From contig DAOOPM010000020.1 in the NCBI GenBank assembly GCA_035388225.1, forward strand, positions 8,307 to 72,306: DNA of 64,000 bases, written 5' to 3'. Below are positions 1-8,608 of this stretch, piece by piece. The translations under genes were made by a program, and so were the position numbers. How positions within the stretch are numbered: position 1 is the first letter of the stretch; each line of letters begins with the position of its first letter. The notes under the pieces were generated by a model. It had not been told where the DNA came from. It did no database searches and was given only the letters and a program-made list of their open reading frames with translations. The DNA is from SB25 sp029560875. Its GTDB lineage: Bacteria > Bacteroidota > Bacteroidia > Bacteroidales > Tenuifilaceae.

Positions 1-26
1 TCTTTTTCTAGCGCTAGTATTTTCAT
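1..26 (-). CDS. 5' end of a gene running off the left edge
   Basis: An ATG read on the minus strand at 26-24 opens a frame beginning MKILALEK that leaves the window after eight codons. It starts 8 bases after the stop codon of the upstream glycosyltransferase gene, the spacing expected of a second gene in the same transcript. Too little is visible to name a family. It could also be a chance frame. Confidence 0.35.
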
Positions 27-34
27 AATTTTTT

Positions 35-1564
35 CTATTCTTGGCTATTTATTACTTCTTCCCAAAACTTATTAAAACTTCTTTTTGGATTTCTGCATAG
101 GTACACTGTAGTTCCAAACTCACGAGCCAGAGGGTTGCTGATTTTTCCAACTTCCTGAATATCCATAAATAATTCACGAACATCTTCTCCAACCTCATCG
201 TTGATGTATATAACCTCAGTTATTTCAGTTGAAAATGATTTTGGAAGCCAAAACCTAAAGTTATCGCTAAAACTTAGAGCGTTTGGTAGATTGTATCTTT
301 TGCCAATAACACAAATAGCACCTGCTTGCCCGTAGTTTTCAGCATAAATAATGGAACTATTCTTATTTTGCACCATTTGCCAAGCCTTTTTTGTAATGCT
401 GGTAAGTTCTTCCCAGCCAAGCATATCGGAGTAATCCTGTGGTAACTTATTATAGTTGTTATTCTCGTCGCGTCTTACAGCGTTATTACCCGTTAATTTT
501 TCAACTTTATCAAAATACGCAACTAATTTCTCTGGTTTATAAATTGGCTTTCCCATTGGAAGGTTTATGTAGCCGAGCAGAAGTAGAATTGCAATAAGTA
601 TTATCCTAGAGTATAATCTTTTTAAAATTTTCTCGAAAGTTACCGCGCCACTGGCAATTAGCATTGGGTATATTCCTGCTGTATAGTAAGTTTTCCCCTG
701 TAAAAGCATAAAAATTACTATCACAGCAATTGCATAGTAACCAAGTACCCGGTAATCTTTAAAGTGATTAGATATTAATAGAAAGAATATCGCTGGAATT
801 ACAATTATGGTTGATGGAATAACCATAAGCAATTGTTCCGTAAGAAACGTAGCAGGGCTCATATTTACTAACTGCGAATTGCGTAGTTCTGTCATGTGAC
901 TAATAACAGGAAATCCGTGGTTGATTTGCCAAACAATATTTGGCAATACTATTGCAAATGCAACTAGGACTGCAAAGTAAAGATGTTTTAATGTGTAAAT
1001 CTTTCGGTGCTGGGTGAAAATGATTGCGGTGAAAAGGGAAATAACTAGGAATAAGATATTGTATTTATTTAAGAACCCGATACCAATTGCGACTCCAAAA
1101 TGAAGTATGTATCTAGGTTGATTTGAATTCAGATATCGGATAAAAAGATAAATAGCTAATGTCCAGAACAGAATATCGAAAACAACTGGTTGGAATAATC
1201 CAAATGCTCTGATAAAAAGCAGCGAAACAAGTAGTGATATTGCGGTAAGGATTTGAGCGTATAACCCACCCTTTAGCTCTTTTGCAATTATTCCACTAAG
1301 ATAGATAAGTATACCCCCCGCAAGCGCAGGGAAGAACTTCGCTGCAAATAGCGTGTACCCAAAAAGTTTTGTTGATACAAAGGCCAAAAAACCTATGAAT
1401 GGAGGTACAGAATGGTATCCCAATGCCAAGTGTTGTCCTAGCGAGAAGTAAAGTAGTTCATCGCGATGAAACTCAAACAAACTGTAAAAACTGAGTTGAA
1501 AAATTACACTGATAAATGATATGATTAAGAGCAGTATCCTATCGTTAGATTTTTTGATATTCAT
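35..1564 (-). CDS. Glycosyltransferase family 39 / ArnT-like membrane protein
   Basis: A 509-residue polytopic inner-membrane protein. About ten hydrophobic segments fill residues 10-340, followed by a soluble C-terminal part. An acidic His-Arg-Asp-Glu motif lies in the first periplasmic loop (residues 33-36), the place where GT-C enzymes of the PMT/ArnT type carry their catalytic acid. Such enzymes move a sugar from a polyprenyl-phosphate donor to a protein or lipid A; the acceptor here cannot be told. The ATG at 1564 is followed directly by a basic stretch and the first membrane helix. The gene is close to the next minus-strand frame at 26, so the two may be co-transcribed. The GT-C class is fairly safe, the substrate unknown. 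Confidence 0.82.
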   Translation of the reverse strand: MNIKKSNDRILLLIISFISVIFQLSFYSLFEFHRDELLYFSLGQHLALGYHSVPPFIGFLAFVSTKLFGYTLFAAKFFPALAGGILIYLSGIIAKELKGGLYAQILTAISLLVSLLFIRAFGLFQPVVFDILFWTLAIYLFIRYLNSNQPRYILHFGVAIGIGFLNKYNILFLVISLFTAIIFTQHRKIYTLKHLYFAVLVAFAIVLPNIVWQINHGFPVISHMTELRNSQLVNMSPATFLTEQLLMVIPSTIIVIPAIFFLLISNHFKDYRVLGYYAIAVIVIFMLLQGKTYYTAGIYPMLIASGAVTFEKILKRLYSRIILIAILLLLGYINLPMGKPIYKPEKLVAYFDKVEKLTGNNAVRRDENNNYNKLPQDYSDMLGWEELTSITKKAWQMVQNKNSSIIYAENYGQAGAICVIGKRYNLPNALSFSDNFRFWLPKSFSTEITEVIYINDEVGEDVRELFMDIQEVGKISNPLAREFGTTVYLCRNPKRSFNKFWEEVINSQE

Positions 1565-1576
1565 TATTAATAATGG

Positions 1577-1924
1577 TTATTTGTTTTTATTTATCACCTC
1601 GTTTACTCTATACTCTACTATCCTTCCAATCAAATCAAGTGGTAAAGGTTTGTCTATGGGAAACTGCACAGCGCCTTTTGACCATTTGTATTCGGCAATT
1701 TCATTTTTAAACGTTTCTATGCCCGAAGGAGTTGGGTAAAACCCAATGTGGTTCTTATAGCCTGCAAAATGGACTAAGTTCTCTTTTTGAACATAGGTGG
1801 GTATTGCATACTTTATAGTTTCAGCAGCACTGGGGGCTTTTTCTTTTATAACACCGCGAATTTGATGTAAAAGTATTTGTACTTCAACCGGAAAGGTGGC
1901 TATGTATTTTTCAACTTCGCTCAT
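1577..1924 (-). CDS. DUF1801 (YdhG-like) domain protein
   Basis: A 115-residue soluble protein. The start is taken at the ATG at 1924 (MSEVEKY), because the 17 residues upstream in the frame look like translated leader. The pattern of an N-terminal helix, a central Ile-Lys-Tyr-Ala-Ile-Pro-Thr-Tyr segment and a Gly-Phe-Tyr-Pro-Thr-Pro segment is typical of the DUF1801 family. Family members include the Bacillus frataxin-like YdhG, proposed to chaperone iron, but most have no known role. It sits 12 bases upstream of the glycosyltransferase on the same strand, with no visible functional link. Confidence 0.75.
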   Translation of the reverse strand: MSEVEKYIATFPVEVQILLHQIRGVIKEKAPSAAETIKYAIPTYVQKENLVHFAGYKNHIGFYPTPSGIETFKNEIAEYKWSKGAVQFPIDKPLPLDLIGRIVEYRVNEVINKNK

Positions 1925-1974
1925 AGTCAAAATCAATTGATGCACTGTAAAGTTAATGAGTTTTGAAGAATGCA

Positions 1975-2006
1975 TGCAAAAAAATAAAGGGCTTATAGCC
2001 CTTTAT
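1975..2006 (-). terminator. Rho-independent terminator after the carbohydrate-binding lipoprotein gene
   Basis: A 10-bp inverted repeat (ATAAAGGGCT with AGCCCTTTAT, 1984-2006) with a 3-base loop is followed on the minus strand by seven T residues. It lies 27 bases past the stop codon at 2033 and ends the three-gene operon. Confidence 0.75.
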
Positions 2007-2032
2007 CCTCTTTACCAGATAGTTCAATGATT

Positions 2033-3733
2033 TTATGGCCGTCCACCTGTGTCTCCAATCTTTGTAACTATGCTGGATACCGTGAATGTTGTGTATTTTG
2101 TTCCAGCAGTATAGGTTCCTCCTTCGTATATCCCATCTGTAAGTGTTCCTGTGCAATTTCCACCAAGATACACATTGTAGCTTTGTCCGCTTGTAATTGC
2201 TGGCGATGAAAACACTAAGGATTGATAGGTTTTGTTAGATTTGAAACTCAAAACTTGAGTTCCATCAGTATTCAAGATGCTTATTGGGGTTGTAGCCTGT
2301 TGCGATGAGGTTAGGTTTACAATAACAGAATACTGGGTAGATGATGTACTTGGTGCTTGAGCCATTCCAGAACTACCAACTGCAACTAAATAACCTCCGG
2401 TTAGTTTGAATGTTCCATCGTAATCAATTGCTCCATTGCCATTGTTGGTTGGGCCGTGAACAATAAGTTTTCCATCTGTCATGGTTATAGAACCATTTAT
2501 GTCGACTCCGTCGCCACTAGCATTGACATAGATGTAGCCTCCATTAATGAACATATTGCCCGATGCAACATTGCCATATTGAGTTGAAATAACCGAACCA
2601 CCAGCACCATTTATGCCATCATCGCTTGCAGTGATATGGATGTTGCCGCTATTTACTGTGATTAATGCGCTTTCAAGACCCTCGTAAGATTTTGAAATGG
2701 TTATGGTTCCATTATTTATTGTGGCCGAGTTGTCTGCGTGAATCCCATCATCTGCCGCACTAATATATGCATCACCATAATTAAATTCAAGAGTGTTGTT
2801 AGAGTGTAACGCATCGTCGGCCGAATTTACCGAAAGCGTTTCGCAGTGAATTGATAAGTTGTTGCCTGCTTTTAATCCTTTTGCGGATGTTGAGGTCGTG
2901 TAATTGCTTCCTCCTCCTGTTTTTATATCAAAACTACCATCGGTTATGTTAATATCGGTTATAGCCGAAATCCCGTCACCCACAGATGTGATGTTGAATG
3001 TGCCTGACCCAATATTGATATAGCCAGCAGTAGCGTTTTCATCATTGTCGGATTTTATTCCATCTCCGCCAGCGTTTATTGTAAAAGCCGATGCGTCCGT
3101 GATTAAGTAGTCTTTTCCTCTAATGCCATCATCTTTTGCTGTTACAGATAAATTAGCATTCTTTATAATTAGTCCATCCTTGCTAGTAATACCATCGTTG
3201 TAATTTCCGTTTACGGTAAGTTTTCCATCTCCGTAGATAGTTAAGTCGGCTTTGCTGTATATTGTTGCATTGGGTTCATCCTCTCCGCTTGCAAAAGTGT
3301 AGGCTGAACCATCCGTAAAAACATTTTCTGTATTTTCTAGTAGCACTAAAACCGATTTTTTAGCATTGTAGATATATAGAGGAGCGTTATTGCTGCAACT
3401 AATGTTTACTCCTTTCGTTAATAACTTTACGGTTGATTCGTCCTGGGTATTAACAATTATTTGCCCGTTAGTTAATGTCCCAGAGATTAAATATTGCCCA
3501 GCCGATAATATTGTTGCTTTTGTGCCATCGATGCTAACTTTACTAGAATTACATTCAATAGAATTACCATTGAGCACTATGGAAATTGCATTGGATTCAT
3601 TCCATGTATAATCATCGTCGTCTTCGTTAACAACTATGGGTTCATTGGTTACTTCAAGATGCTTTTCGCAAGCCAAAAGATGTAAGGCAATTACTATCAA
3701 AAGAAAAAAACTTTTAGTTTTCATATTTGACAT
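2033..3733 (-). CDS. Carbohydrate-binding (Cthe_2159-like) beta-helix lipoprotein
   Basis: A 566-residue exported lipoprotein. The signal peptide ends in a lipobox Leu-Leu-Ala-Cys (Cys22), so it is membrane anchored. After an acidic stretch with four Asp, the body is made of short beta-strand repeats with many copies of Asp-Asp-Gly-Ile and Gly-Asp-Gly-Ile turns. This is the pattern of the Cthe_2159 family (PF14262), calcium-binding right-handed beta-helices that bind acidic polysaccharides such as polygalacturonate. Its start codon shares one base with the stop of the preceding gene (TAATG), so the two are probably translationally coupled. An alternative ATG lies three codons later (3724). 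The polysaccharide ligand is inferred from the family only. Confidence 0.8.
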   Translation of the reverse strand: MSNMKTKSFFLLIVIALHLLACEKHLEVTNEPIVVNEDDDDYTWNESNAISIVLNGNSIECNSSKVSIDGTKATILSAGQYLISGTLTNGQIIVNTQDESTVKLLTKGVNISCSNNAPLYIYNAKKSVLVLLENTENVFTDGSAYTFASGEDEPNATIYSKADLTIYGDGKLTVNGNYNDGITSKDGLIIKNANLSVTAKDDGIRGKDYLITDASAFTINAGGDGIKSDNDENATAGYINIGSGTFNITSVGDGISAITDINITDGSFDIKTGGGSNYTTSTSAKGLKAGNNLSIHCETLSVNSADDALHSNNTLEFNYGDAYISAADDGIHADNSATINNGTITISKSYEGLESALITVNSGNIHITASDDGINGAGGSVISTQYGNVASGNMFINGGYIYVNASGDGVDINGSITMTDGKLIVHGPTNNGNGAIDYDGTFKLTGGYLVAVGSSGMAQAPSTSSTQYSVIVNLTSSQQATTPISILNTDGTQVLSFKSNKTYQSLVFSSPAITSGQSYNVYLGGNCTGTLTDGIYEGGTYTAGTKYTTFTVSSIVTKIGDTGGRP

Positions 3734-4980
3734 TAATTAAATTTGCGTTTTTGAAACCAAAAATCAGAAAAGTTGAGCGATAGGTTAAGCTGGTAGTAGT
3801 TCTCTTTAAACATTCCATTATCCACTCTACCTTTTTTCCCCATATCGAATGAGACGCCAATCCTTGAACCTTGATTTTTAATAGGTATTAAAACCCCTGC
3901 TGAAAAACCATAGGTGTCAAAATTCATGGAGTTTATTTTTAGATATGACCTGTCGAAATGACCCCCGATTTGGTACGACATTCTTTGTAGTATTGTTCGT
4001 CCAAAAATTCCTTTTGGAGTGTATTCTGTTCCAAATGCAAGATGGTGGCTATTGTTTAGGTAGTTTATTCCATTTTTGTTGATTAAGTTCTCCCAGTATT
4101 GAATCTTGTAATCGGCGCCAAATGTCCAATTTTGAGAATTTATGGAGAATCCTAATCCAATAAATGCGGGAGTCCAAAAATTGTAACTGTTTGTTAGTTC
4201 ATCCTCGGTGCTCGATTCCGAGTTGTAGTTAACGTATTCGCGCATTCTTAATTTAGTATTTGTTCCTCCAGTAAATCCAACAGTATAGCCCCATTTCGAG
4301 TTAATTGTATCGGTGTACTGTAGACCAAAGTCCATGGTAAATGTTGAGGATGGCTTGTACTTGCGTATTGTTTCCTTGTAGTCTGTAGAGTATTCGTCGA
4401 ATGTATAGGTTTCATTCTTTTCGTAATAACCAACCAGCAGATTTGTGTTAAATCCTATTGAAATATTATTGCCTAGTTTTAAGGAGTTGCCAATGAACAC
4501 CTTGCTTAAACCGCCTTTGCCTTCGCTTGTAATGGTAAAATTATCACTTAAACCCTCAATTCCTTTTTCAGTAACGGTTTTGTAACCAACATTCGTAAAT
4601 GGTACTAATCCTGCGCTTATTGCCCATTTTGGAGATAATCTGAAGCCTAATGCTATTTTTTTTAAATTTCCATTAATTGTCTTGTATGAGTTGTTAGAGG
4701 ATTCTATTTTTGATAAAGAACCACTATAAGCCACGTCGAGAATAACGTTTAAACTGTCAAAAGCACTGTAAGATGAAGGGTTTTGATAATTAATAAAGCC
4801 TTTTGACTTAATCCCAATTCCTATTCCGCCCATGCCTGATGTTCGGCTGTGGTCAGAATTGACAAACTCGCCAATGCCATAATAAGTATAAGGTGAGTTT
4901 GTTGAGTTTTGGGAATAAGTTTTAGATATTCCCAAAATAAGAAAAATTGTTGCAACTGTGCATCTAGAATACTTATTCAT
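3733..4980 (-). CDS. Outer-membrane beta-barrel protein
   Basis: A 415-residue protein that starts at the ATG at 4980 (MNKYSRC), inside the last codons of the upstream DUF4270 gene with an 8-base overlap. A signal peptide ending near Thr-Tyr-Ser-Gln is followed by a Tyr-Tyr-Gly-Ile-Gly-Glu region. The rest alternates polar and hydrophobic residues in amphipathic strands and ends in an aromatic-rich strand, as in FadL-like and OmpP1-like barrels of the Bacteroidota. The longer frame to 5037 is rejected because it adds a charged, non-signal N-terminus. Overlaps at both ends show it belongs to one operon with its neighbours. A transport role is possible but no substrate can be read. Confidence 0.75.
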   Translation of the reverse strand: MNKYSRCTVATIFLILGISKTYSQNSTNSPYTYYGIGEFVNSDHSRTSGMGGIGIGIKSKGFINYQNPSSYSAFDSLNVILDVAYSGSLSKIESSNNSYKTINGNLKKIALGFRLSPKWAISAGLVPFTNVGYKTVTEKGIEGLSDNFTITSEGKGGLSKVFIGNSLKLGNNISIGFNTNLLVGYYEKNETYTFDEYSTDYKETIRKYKPSSTFTMDFGLQYTDTINSKWGYTVGFTGGTNTKLRMREYVNYNSESSTEDELTNSYNFWTPAFIGLGFSINSQNWTFGADYKIQYWENLINKNGINYLNNSHHLAFGTEYTPKGIFGRTILQRMSYQIGGHFDRSYLKINSMNFDTYGFSAGVLIPIKNQGSRIGVSFDMGKKGRVDNGMFKENYYQLNLSLNFSDFWFQKRKFN

Positions 4981-6259
4981 AGTATAGGATAAGAAGTTTG
5001 AGTTTTGTTCTGTATTTTGATTTTTGCTGGTTGGCAATTACTACGTGGTTAAATTCTTTGTCGTAATTTTCTGGAAGTAGCAATAGCCCATTGTATTCAC
5101 TTTCTGGATTTTCAACTATCAGGTTGATGTATGATGTTATATCCCAAGAGTAAGTTGTATTTTCTCTATATATATAATCTTTGTTCAATGAGCCATTAAC
5201 AGCATTGCCGTCATTGTCGGTGAGTTGGGTAATAAAATCGTTATGTTTGTTTGATAAGTATAAATATAGGTTAGATGGTAGGTAGCTGAAATCCATTTCT
5301 GCCGAAGGTTGTATTGACAGTTCCGCTTTTATAACTTCAAATTTCCGGTTTTGAAGCAACAACGTCTTTAATGTAGGGAAATCTATTCTAGTAACAATCC
5401 CTGTCCCACCTTGTACGTAAGCATTGTTATTCAATATTTCAGAATCAGTTGTTTCTTGAGAAAGTTTACTTATAACTGAATTAGTACTGTCTGCAGTAAT
5501 TTGATTGAATTGCAAATTTGTTGAAGAGGCTTTCATGTCAAGATATTTTGTTTCATCGTAACCCTCGAGATGATAGTATAGCCTAAAATAAAGTGACGTG
5601 TCATTAACAGTATAACCTAGAATGCAATTTGTGGTTTCCGAGGTTTCTAGTTGAATGCCTTTGAAATAATATGTAAAACTCTCTTCAGAGAATGGATTAG
5701 AGCTGGACTTAAACTTGTTTGTAAGTTCAAGCCCTAAATCATCGTTCATTGGAATTCTAATTTCATTCCCTGATTTAGGTCTTGGCTTAAATGTTTTTTC
5801 TCCAATTGGATTTGTGTCGTATTCAAAGTGTGAATTATTGCTAAGTAATCCATCATACTTTTCTTTTTCTATTGCTTCTGTAACTCTATGTACCTTGATG
5901 CTGTAATTTGCTAGTGTGTCGCCATAATAATATCCAGAAGGTACTACGATAAGGACTAGCGAGTCATAAACAGTTTCTTCTTCAAGTGTGTAAATGCTTG
6001 GATTCAACAAAACATAACTTTTTGAATTCAGTATACCTATGTTGTTGTCGCTATATCGACCAACAAGAGCAATGGATTTCCCCGAGGTTTCTAAAGAATC
6101 AAGAATTAATGTTGAGAGTTTTACGGAAAATGTATCGCATAGCACTAAACTCGCATCCGACTCTATGAAGTCGGTTCCAATTTCAAGATCATTACTGGTA
6201 TTGCATGATAAAAGCGAAAAGATGCTAATTGCAGCAATTAAGAATAGTTGGTTTTTCAT
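4973..6259 (-). CDS. DUF4270 family lipoprotein
   Basis: A 428-residue lipoprotein, starting at the ATG at 6259 (MKNQLF), which gives a standard signal peptide with the lipobox Ser-Leu-Leu-Ser-Cys (Cys19). The opening after the cysteine, with Ile-Gly-Thr-Asp-Phe-Ile and the Asp-Thr-Phe-Ser-Val-Lys segment, and a C-terminal Trp-Asp-Ile-Thr-Ser-Tyr-Ile strand match DUF4270. Members are predicted beta-rich surface or periplasmic proteins of unknown function. First gene of the three-gene operon; its end overlaps the next start by 8 bases. No enzymatic motif is visible. Confidence 0.8.
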   Translation of the reverse strand: MKNQLFLIAAISIFSLLSCNTSNDLEIGTDFIESDASLVLCDTFSVKLSTLILDSLETSGKSIALVGRYSDNNIGILNSKSYVLLNPSIYTLEEETVYDSLVLIVVPSGYYYGDTLANYSIKVHRVTEAIEKEKYDGLLSNNSHFEYDTNPIGEKTFKPRPKSGNEIRIPMNDDLGLELTNKFKSSSNPFSEESFTYYFKGIQLETSETTNCILGYTVNDTSLYFRLYYHLEGYDETKYLDMKASSTNLQFNQITADSTNSVISKLSQETTDSEILNNNAYVQGGTGIVTRIDFPTLKTLLLQNRKFEVIKAELSIQPSAEMDFSYLPSNLYLYLSNKHNDFITQLTDNDGNAVNGSLNKDYIYRENTTYSWDITSYINLIVENPESEYNGLLLLPENYDKEFNHVVIANQQKSKYRTKLKLLILYYE

Positions 6260-6512
6260 TGTTACTAAATTCAATTTTCTTTCAAAATAAAGAGTATTGA
6301 GTGTTCATGAAAAACGAAATCGATATTAGGATAACTTTTATCGACAATCTTATTAATGCTATAGATTTGATTGCTATTGGGTGCAACGGAAGGTTTGTAG
6401 ACCTTGGAGGATAATTTGTATATAAAACAAAGGATTTTGTCGATATTATTATTTGTGAAAGATGTTTCAATACTACATTCGAGCATCAAAAACAATTATC
6501 TTTTAACTAGTT
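6260..6512. other. Intergenic region between divergent genes
   Basis: This 253-base gap separates the minus-strand DUF4270 operon from the plus-strand Kelch gene and must hold promoters for both. No perfect TAnnTTTG element or clear operator was found. A 74-codon minus-strand frame crosses it but has no recognisable features. Confidence 0.4.
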
Positions 6513-7544
6513 ATGATGAACAGAAAATTGAATTACTTAAAAGTCTCAGTGCTTTTATTATTCATGGCCCTATTTATGGTGTCGTGTAATGATGATGACG
6601 ATGACGATGACGCAGATTTGGTTGGTAACTGGAAAACCTTGTGGGAGTTTGAAGGTGTTGCCAGAAGCCATGCTGTTTCCTTTGTAATAGGGGATAAGGC
6701 CTATGTTGTATCCGGTTACGATGGTGATGAAAGAGTTAGATTGCAGGATTGCTGGGAATATAACCCTGACCAAAATCAATGGTTACAAAAAGCATCTTTT
6801 CCGGGATTAGGAAGAACATCTGCTTTTAGTTTTTCGGCAAATGGGAAAGGCTATGTTGGTTGTGGTTACGATGGCTCAACAAAATTAAACGATGTTTGGG
6901 AATACGATCCGATTAACGATAGTTGGACTCAGAAAAATGATTTTCCTGCCTCTGCACGTTATGGAGCTGTTTCATTTACTATTGGAGGAAAGGGTTTCGT
7001 TTGTGGCGGTTTTGATGGGAATTATCTTAAAGATCTATGGGAGTATAATGCTGAAACAGACACTTGGACTCAGAAAACAAGCCTTCCGGGCTCTAAACGA
7101 TTTAATGCTCATGTGTTTGTGATTGATGATATTGCCTATGTTTTCGGAGGAAATAATAACGGAACTTACGTTGATGATTTTTGGGCTTATGATTGCAGCG
7201 CAGATACTTGGACTAATAAACGCGATATTGCTGATAATTCAGATGATGAATATGATGATGATTATACATCAATAATTAGGCAGTGTGGAGTGACTTTTGT
7301 AATAAACGGTTACGGATATATTGCAACTGGAGATGAGAGTAGTCTTGTTAATACTACTTGGGAGTATAACCCTGCTAAAGATTTATGGACAAAAAAAACA
7401 GAGTTTGAGGGAACAGCAAGAACAAATGCGGTTGGGTTTACAATTAACAATAGAGGTTTCGTTTTAACAGGAAAAACTAGTAGCCTTTACCTTGATGATG
7501 TTTGGGAGTTTTATCCCTTTGCAGAGCAGGTGGATAATGATTAA
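6513..7544 (+). CDS. Six-repeat Kelch beta-propeller lipoprotein
   Basis: A 343-residue lipoprotein with lipobox Phe-Met-Val-Ser-Cys (Cys25). Immediately after the cysteine comes Asn and seven consecutive Asp (27-33), which resembles the acidic lipoprotein export signal that sends Bacteroidota lipoproteins to the cell surface. Six Kelch repeats follow, each with paired Gly residues, a Trp-Glu-Tyr-(Asn/Asp)-Pro type strand and a Trp-Thr-x-Lys strand about 50 residues apart, enough for one closed six-bladed propeller. Such domains bind proteins or sugars, and sialate mutarotases use the same fold, so the role is open. The gene stands alone and ends in a strong terminator. Confidence 0.85.
   Translation: MMNRKLNYLKVSVLLLFMALFMVSCNDDDDDDDADLVGNWKTLWEFEGVARSHAVSFVIGDKAYVVSGYDGDERVRLQDCWEYNPDQNQWLQKASFPGLGRTSAFSFSANGKGYVGCGYDGSTKLNDVWEYDPINDSWTQKNDFPASARYGAVSFTIGGKGFVCGGFDGNYLKDLWEYNAETDTWTQKTSLPGSKRFNAHVFVIDDIAYVFGGNNNGTYVDDFWAYDCSADTWTNKRDIADNSDDEYDDDYTSIIRQCGVTFVINGYGYIATGDESSLVNTTWEYNPAKDLWTKKTEFEGTARTNAVGFTINNRGFVLTGKTSSLYLDDVWEFYPFAEQVDND
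6591..6611 (+). repeat. GAY trinucleotide repeat coding for poly-Asp
   Basis: Seven consecutive Asp codons made of GAT and GAC in a near-perfect GATGAC pattern directly after the lipobox cysteine codon of the Kelch gene. Such tracts can change length by strand slippage in steps of three bases without breaking the frame. Confidence 0.8.
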
Positions 7545-7576
7545 TTGGGTTAATAATTAGTTTATCGGCTCTAAGG

Positions 7577-7608
7577 CACCCGAGACATTTTGTTTCGGGT
7601 GTTTTTTT
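7577..7608 (+). terminator. Rho-independent terminator of the Kelch gene
   Basis: An 11-bp stem with one G-T pair (arms 7577-7587 and 7591-7601, core CACCCGA/TCGGGTG) and a 3-base loop, followed by seven T residues. It lies about 30 bases past the Kelch stop codon. Confidence 0.9.
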
Positions 7609-7661
7609 ATTATTTATGAACCAATTGCATTAATTTGGGGTTTCTATTAAAAAGTTTTATT

Positions 7662-8369
7662 ATGAAAGTAATTCATAAATCTGATAGCAGAGGCTTTTCA
7701 AGTTTTGGGTGGCTAAAAAGTTATCACACGTTTAGTTTTGGAGGCTACTATAATCCTGAAAGGATTCATTTTGGAGTGCTTAGAGTTTTAAACGATGACG
7801 AGGTTGCTGGGGGTATGGGTTTCGATACACACCCTCACGATAATATGGAAATAGTAAGTATTCCGCTTGAGGGCGATTTGGAACATCGCGATAGTATGGG
7901 GAATGTGGCTGTAATAAAAAATGGCGATATTCAGGTAATGAGCGCTGGCTCTGGCATTACTCATAGCGAGTACAATAAAAACAAGGATAGCGTGGTGAAG
8001 TTTCTTCAAATATGGATTTTCCCAAACAAGAGAAATGTTACTCCCCGTTACGACCAATTAACCCTGAATGTGTCGGATAGATTTAACCGCTTTCAGCAAA
8101 TTCTTTCCCCCAATAAGGATGATGAGGGAGTTTGGATTCATCAGGAAGCATGGTTTCACCTTGGCAAGTTTGATGGTAATAGCGAGGTAAGTTATCAGCT
8201 TAAAAAGGACGGCAACGGAATATATATCTTTGTTTTGAACGGCAAGGTCTCTGTAGATGGCATAGAACTCGATTCTCGTGATGGTTTAGGGATATTGGAT
8301 ATACGTCAACTTAGTATTAAGTCAATTTCAAGTTCCGAGATTCTGCTAATGGAAGTTCCTATGAGTTAA
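7662..8369 (+). CDS. Pirin family protein (YhhW-like)
   Basis: A 235-residue cytosolic bicupin-type protein. The start is set at the ATG at 7662 (MKVIHKSDSRG), the usual pirin beginning; the frame upstream has only an alternative non-ATG start. The metal-binding cupin motif is present as His-Pro-His-Asp-Asn-Met-Glu with a following Ser-Gly-Ile-Thr-His-Ser-Glu, giving the expected His/His/His/Glu set. E. coli YhhW has quercetinase activity in vitro, but the physiological job of bacterial pirins is unclear. Single gene; no partner apparent. Confidence 0.88.
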   Translation: MKVIHKSDSRGFSSFGWLKSYHTFSFGGYYNPERIHFGVLRVLNDDEVAGGMGFDTHPHDNMEIVSIPLEGDLEHRDSMGNVAVIKNGDIQVMSAGSGITHSEYNKNKDSVVKFLQIWIFPNKRNVTPRYDQLTLNVSDRFNRFQQILSPNKDDEGVWIHQEAWFHLGKFDGNSEVSYQLKKDGNGIYIFVLNGKVSVDGIELDSRDGLGILDIRQLSIKSISSSEILLMEVPMS

Positions 8370-8608
8370 ATACGCTTTTATAACTTAACACAAAAGCATA
8401 CTTTGCATAGTTTGATATTTGCATTCTAACTGGCTTTTGTTCTAAGTAATTAAAGGACTAACAGAAAGATGTTTTACCTAAATATCCTTGCTGAAAATTC
8501 TTATTAGGTCGATTAATTCATCTAATTAATCTACTACAATCCAGCAATCATCTAGTTTTTTTGTATTGGTTAAAATTCAAGTTGACTTTTGTTTAAAAAT
8601 TTATTTTT
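8370..8608. other. Intergenic region upstream of the efflux operon
   Basis: 239 bases of AT-rich sequence without a credible coding frame. It must hold the promoter for the tolC-macAB-like operon; T-rich stretches are present but no clear -33/-7 pair or operator could be assigned. Confidence 0.4.

Noticed and set aside
6271..6495. A 74-codon minus-strand frame between the DUF4270 and Kelch genes
   Set aside because: Low-complexity composition and several overlapping alternative frames; this space is needed for divergent promoters.
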